Program-made: the position numbers and the translations under genes
Assembly (NCBI GenBank): GCA_964036665.1
Contig: OZ038533.1
Location: 201,001-265,000, forward strand
Source of the DNA: Gordius sp. MW1
Lineage: Eukaryota; Nematomorpha; Gordioida; Gordea; Gordiidae
Direction: 5' to 3'
DNA: 64,000 nucleotides
Notes under the pieces: generated by a model
The model's input: only the letters and a program-made list of their open reading frames with translations
Told to the model about the DNA's origin: nothing
Databases searched by the model: none
In this document: positions 59,052 through 64,000 of the stretch, one piece after another
How the letters are laid out: every line of letters begins with the position of its first letter
Position numbering within the stretch: the first letter of the stretch is position 1

Positions 59052-62000
59052 CTGTCTAAATTTGTGGATATTCTATAAATTTCTGTCTAAATTTTTTAAT
59101 ATTTCTCTGTTTATCTATAAATTCCTGTTTAAATTTTTTGATTATTTTTAAATTTTTGTCTAAATTTGTGGATATTGGATAAATTTCTGTCTAAATTTGT
59201 GGATATTCGATAAATTTTTGTCTAAATTTGTGGATATTGGATAAATTTTTGTCTAAATTTTTTGATTATTTTTAAATTTTTGTCTAAATTTGTGGATATT
59301 CTATAAATTTCTGTCTAAATTTTTATGATTTTTTATAAATTTCTGTCTAAATTTGTAGATATTCTATAAATTTCTGTCTAAATTTTTTAATATTTCTCTG
59401 TTTATCTATAAATTCCTGTCTAAATTTTTTGATTATTTTTAAATTTTTGTCTAAATTTGTGGATATTGGATAAATTTCTGTCTAAATTTGTGGATATTCG
59501 ATAAATTTTTGTCTAAATTTGTGGATATTGGATAAATTTCTGACTAAATTTTTATGATTTTTTATAAATTTCTGTCTAAATTTGTGGATATTCGATAAAT
59601 TTTTGTCTAAATTTTTTGATTATTTTTAAATTTTTGTCTAAATTTTTGGATATTCTATAAATTTCTGTCTAAATTTTTTGATTTTTTATAAATTTCGGTC
59701 TAAATTTGTCGATATTCTATAAATTTCTGTCTAAATTTTGATGATTTTTATAAGTTTCTATCCAAATTTGCAGATATTCGATAAATTTCTGTCTAAATTT
59801 GTAGATATTCTATAAATTTCTGTCTAAATTTTTTAATATTTCTCTGTTTATCTATAAATTCCTGTCTAAATTTTTTGATTATTTTTAAATTTTTGTCTAA
59901 ATTTGTGGATATTCGATAAATTTCTGTCTAAATTTGTGGATATTCTATAAATTTCTGTCTAAATTTGTGGATTCGATAAATTTCTGTCTACATTTTTTGA
60001 TTATTTTTAAATTTTTGTCTAAATTTGTGGATATTCTATAAATTTCTGTCTAAATTTGTGGATATTCTATAAATTTCTGTCTAAATTTTTTGATTCTTTA
60101 TAAATTTCTCTCTAAATTTGTGGATATTCGATAAATTTCTTTATTAAATTTTTTAATATTTATCTGTTTATCTATGAATTTCTGTCTAAATTTTTTGATT
60201 ATTTTTAAATTTCTAAATTTGTGGATATTGGATAAATTTCTGACTAAATTTTTATGATTTTTTATAAATTTCTGTCTAAATTTGTGGATATTCGATAAAT
60301 TTTTGTCTAAATTTTTTGATTATTTTTAAATTTTTGTCTAAATTTGTGGATATTCTATAAATTTCTGTCTAAATTTGTGGATATTCTATAAATTTCTGTC
60401 TAAATTTTTGATTCTTTATAAATTTCTCTCTAAATTTGTGGATATTCGATAAATTTCTTTATTAAATTTTTTAATATTTATCTGTTTATCTATGAATTTC
60501 TGTCTAAATTTTTTGATTATTTTTAAATTTTTGTCTAAATTTGTGGATGTTCGATAAATTTCTGTCTAAATTTGTGGATATTCTATAAATTTCTGTCTAC
60601 ATTTGTGGATATTCGATAAATTTTTGTCTAAATTTTTTGATTATTTTTAAATTTTTGTCTAAATTTGTGGATATTCTATAAATTTCTGTCTAAATTTTTT
60701 TATATTTCTCTGTTTATCTATAAATTCCTGTCTAAATTTTTTGATTATTTTGAAATTTTTGTCTAAATTTGTGGATATTCTACAAATTTCTGTCTAAATT
60801 TGTGGATATTCGATAAATTTTTGTCTAAATTTTTTGATTATTTTTAAGTTTTTGTCTAAATTTGTGGATATTCTATAAATTTCTGTCTAAATTTTTTGAT
60901 TCTTTATAAATTTCTCTCTAAATTTGTGGATATTCGATAAATTTCTTTATTAAATTTTTTAATATTTATCTGTTTATCTATGAATTTCTGTCTAAATTTT
61001 TTGATTATTTTTAAATTTTTGTCTAAATTTGTGGATATTGGATAAATTTTTGTCTAAATTTTTTGATTATTTTTAAATTTTTGTCTAAATTTGTGGATAT
61101 TCTATAAATTTCTGTCTAAATTTTTATGATTTTTTATAAATTTCTGTCTAAATTTGTAGATATTCTATAAATTTCTGTCTAAATTTTTTTATATTCGATA
61201 AATTTCTGTCTAAATTTTTTTATATTTCTCTGTTTATCTATAAATTCCTGTCTAAATTTTTTAATTATTTTTAAATTTTTGTCTAAATTTGTGGATATTG
61301 GATAAATTTCTGTCTAAATTTGTGGATATTCGATAAATTTTTGTCTAAATTTTTTGATTATTTTTAAATTTTTGTCTAAATTTGTGGATATTCTATAAAT
61401 TTCTGTCTAAATTTTTTAATATTTCTCTGTTTATCTATAAATTCCTGTCTAAATTTTGTGATTATTTTTAAATTTTTGTCTAAATTTATGGATATTGGAT
61501 AAATTTCGTCTAAATTTGTGGATATTCGATAAATTTTTGTCTACATTTTTTGATTATTTTTAAATTTTTGTCTAAATTTGTGGATATTCTATAAATTTCT
61601 GTCTAAATTTTTTGATTCTTTATAAATTTCTCTCTAAATTTGTGGAGATTCTATAAATTTCTGTCTAAATTTGTAGATATTAGATAAATTTCTATCTAAA
61701 TTTTCATGATTTTTTATAAGTTTATGTCCAAATTTGCGGATATTCGATAAATTTCTGTCTAAATGTTTATGATTTTTTATAAATTTCTGTCTAAATTTGT
61801 AGATATTCTATAAATTTCTGTCTAAATTTTTTAATATTTCTCTGTTTATCTATAAATTCCTGTCTAAATTTTTTGATTATTTTTAAATTTTTGTCTAAAT
61901 TTGTGGATATTCGATGAATTTCTGTCTAAATTTGTGGATATTCTATAAATTTCTGTCTAAATTTTTTTATATTCGATAAATTTCTGTCTAAATTTTTTGA

Positions 62001-62959
62001 TTCTTTATAAATTTCTCTCTAAATTTGTGGATATTCGATAATTTTTTGTCTAAATTTTTTGATTATTTTTAAATTTTTGTCTAAATTTGTGGATATTCTA
62101 TAAATTTCTGTCTAATTTTTTTGATTCTTTATAAATTTCTCTCTAAATTTGTGGATATTCGATAAATTTTTGTCTAAATTTTTTGATTATGTTTAAATTT
62201 TTGTCTAAATTTGTGGATATTCGATAAATTTCTGTCTAAATTTGTGGATATTCTATAAATTTCTGTCTAAATTTTTTTATATTCGATAAATTTCTGTCTA
62301 AATTTTTTGATTCTTTATAAATTTCTCTCTAAATTTGTGGATATTCGATAATTTTTTGTCTAAATTTTTTGATTATTTTTAAATTTTTGTCTAAATTTGT
62401 GGATATTCTATAAATTTCTGTCTAATTTTTTTGATTCTTTATAAATTTCTCTCTAAATTTGTGGATATTCGATAAATTTTTGTCTAAATTTTTTGATTAT
62501 TTTTAAATTTTTGTCTAAATTTGTGGATATTCTATAAATTTCTGTCTAAATTTTTTGATTTTTTATAAATTTCGGTCTAAATTTGTCGATATTCTATAAA
62601 TTTCTGTCTAAATTTTGATGATTTTTATAAGTTTCTATCCAAATTTGCGGATATTCGATAAATTTCTGTCTAAATTTGTAGATATTCTATAAATTTCTGT
62701 CTAAATTTTTTAATATTTCTCTGTTTATCTATAAATTCCTGTCTAAATTTTTTGATTATTTTTAAATTTTTGTCTAAATTTGTGGATATTCTATAAATTT
62801 CTGTCTAAATTTGTGGATATTCGATAAATTTTTGTCTAAATTTTTTGATTATTTAGAAATTTTTGTCTAAATTTGTGGATATTCTATAAATTTCTGTCTA
62901 AATTTTTTGATTCTTTATAAATTTCTCTCTAAATTTGTGGATATTCGATAAATTTCTTT
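59052..62959 (+). repeat. A10: forward minisatellite arm, near-copy of A9
   Basis: The arm is 3908 bp, 31 bp longer than A9. The difference is one extra monomer near 61190 (TTTATATTCGATAAATTTC placed before the 42-bp variant). The 310-bp duplication of A9 is present here too. No gene is seen. Confidence 0.95.
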
Positions 62960-64000
62960 ACGGCAGAAGGTATTCAACAGGGTCACCCTCTAGGTCCACC
63001 TCTGTTTTGTCTTGGGATCAAAAATTTAACCGAATCTCTCTCAAACCATTGTTCATTATAATTAAACGTCTGGTACCTGGACGATGACACCTTATGCGGC
63101 CCTCCGGAAGAAATTTCCAATGCCATTCTTTTAATCCAACATTATGAGACCTCCCTAAACTTGAGATTGAATATCTCTAAATGCGAGATATATCAGTGCC
63201 CGGATACCAACAAATTTCCCATTTTTAAGCCCTTTTTAAAAGTTGAATTGATGAGTTTTACTCATCTAGGCTCTCCAATAGGTGGGCAAATCGTCTTAAT
63301 AGAATTTTTACATAGCCACTTATCAACCCTTACCTCGAAGATGAATATTCTTAATACCCTCCCCAAACACCACGCATTTTATATCATTAAAAACAATTTT
63401 AATATCTCAAAAATTGAACACTGCTTCCGGTCCTCATCAGCCTTTTTATTGCCCGAGATTTTAAAAAACTACGATAGCTTTATGAAAAATGCTTTAGAAG
63501 CAATCCTTAATATCAAATTCAGCACTTCCTCGTGGCTCCAAGCCTCATTACCTACTAAAGCTGGCGGCTTGGGCATACGCCCAGCTATCTCAAATCCGTT
63601 AGCTGCGTTTATCTCTTCGTATAAATCCGCCCAAGATTTGATCGACCGTTTAATCACAACAAATGAGGATCAGTCGTTTGCAGAAGCCCTAGACGTCTGG
63701 TCAGCCAACGTCAACCAAGGGACCCCCTTCCCCATAACCTCTATTCAAAAGTATTGGGATGCTGGCCTCGTATCGCGCTCCGTTGATTACCTCTTATCGA
63801 GTTGCGACGCCCGCCAGCACTTCAACCTTAAATCTTTGGTTTTTGACGGATCGGGTCACGAGTGGCTAGAAGCTTATCCTAGCTCACTTTCTAGATTGAT
63901 GTTGGAGGACCCAGAGCTAGCATACTCCATCGCCCTCAGACTAGGAATTCCCCATTCAAAGGAATATTCCTGCCGCAACTGCTCCCAGAGCATAGACATT
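62960..64000 (+). pseudogene. RT11: type B retrotransposon fragment, cut by window edge
   Basis: It shares QQGHPLGP, the early TAA (63059-63061), DQSFAEALD and SLSRLMLED with RT10. The window ends within the CCHC knuckle (CRNCSQSIDI), so the endonuclease motifs are not visible. Confidence 0.85.

Overview
The window is a eukaryotic, very AT-rich repeat array with no ordinary host gene that I can recognise. It looks like animal nuclear DNA, possibly arthropod. That is inference from a non-LTR retrotransposon with a restriction-like endonuclease, simple-sequence microsatellites, and a dispersed element whose ends resemble common arthropod repeats. All codes read with the standard table. Nothing bacterial (operons, Shine-Dalgarno sites, CRISPR) is present.

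About 60 kb is a head-to-tail array of one composite unit, seen as nine complete periods plus a partial copy at each end. Measured from one retrotransposon junction to the next, the periods are 6548, 4947, 5184, 5688, 4568, 8166 (5080 without an inserted element), 5616, 6650 and 6682 bp. The period running off the left edge is about 9.07 kb. Each unit has four parts in fixed order. (1) A 1.53-1.54 kb fragment (RT1-RT11) of a non-LTR retrotransposon ORF, covering reverse transcriptase motif B, the YLDD motif, a CCHC knuckle and the endonuclease domain. (2) A short arm (R1-R10), 317 bp in all but one unit, of a ~31-bp minisatellite in reverse orientation. (3) A ~0.92 kb linker (L1-L10) with a G-run, a C-run, a TATG/TGTATG microsatellite and a 15-bp palindrome. 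(4) A long arm (A1-A10, 1.8-6.3 kb) of the same minisatellite in forward orientation, ending at the next retrotransposon fragment. The coding fragment is therefore flanked by inverted minisatellite arms, a foldback-like layout.

Two classes of coding fragment exist. Type B (RT2, RT3, RT9-RT11) lacks the 7 bp of frameshifting deletions, and RT3 is open throughout. Type A (RT1, RT4-RT8) carries 5-bp and 2-bp deletions that break the frame but leave the endonuclease half open. Linker variants do not segregate with these classes, so units have exchanged parts.

Two later insertions interrupt the array. At 37991-41069 a ~3.1 kb non-LTR retrotransposon lies on the minus strand with an intact 937-aa ORF, a 37-nt poly(A) tail, a 7-bp target duplication and an 84-bp piece of its own 3' coding region joined to its 5' end. 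At about 5086-6610 a 1.5 kb non-coding mobile element with nested internal duplications sits inside arm A1. The 937-aa protein is a full-length relative of the protein fragment in the units, so it shows what the fragment has lost: zinc finger, RT fingers, motif A, and the native C-terminus and 3' end.
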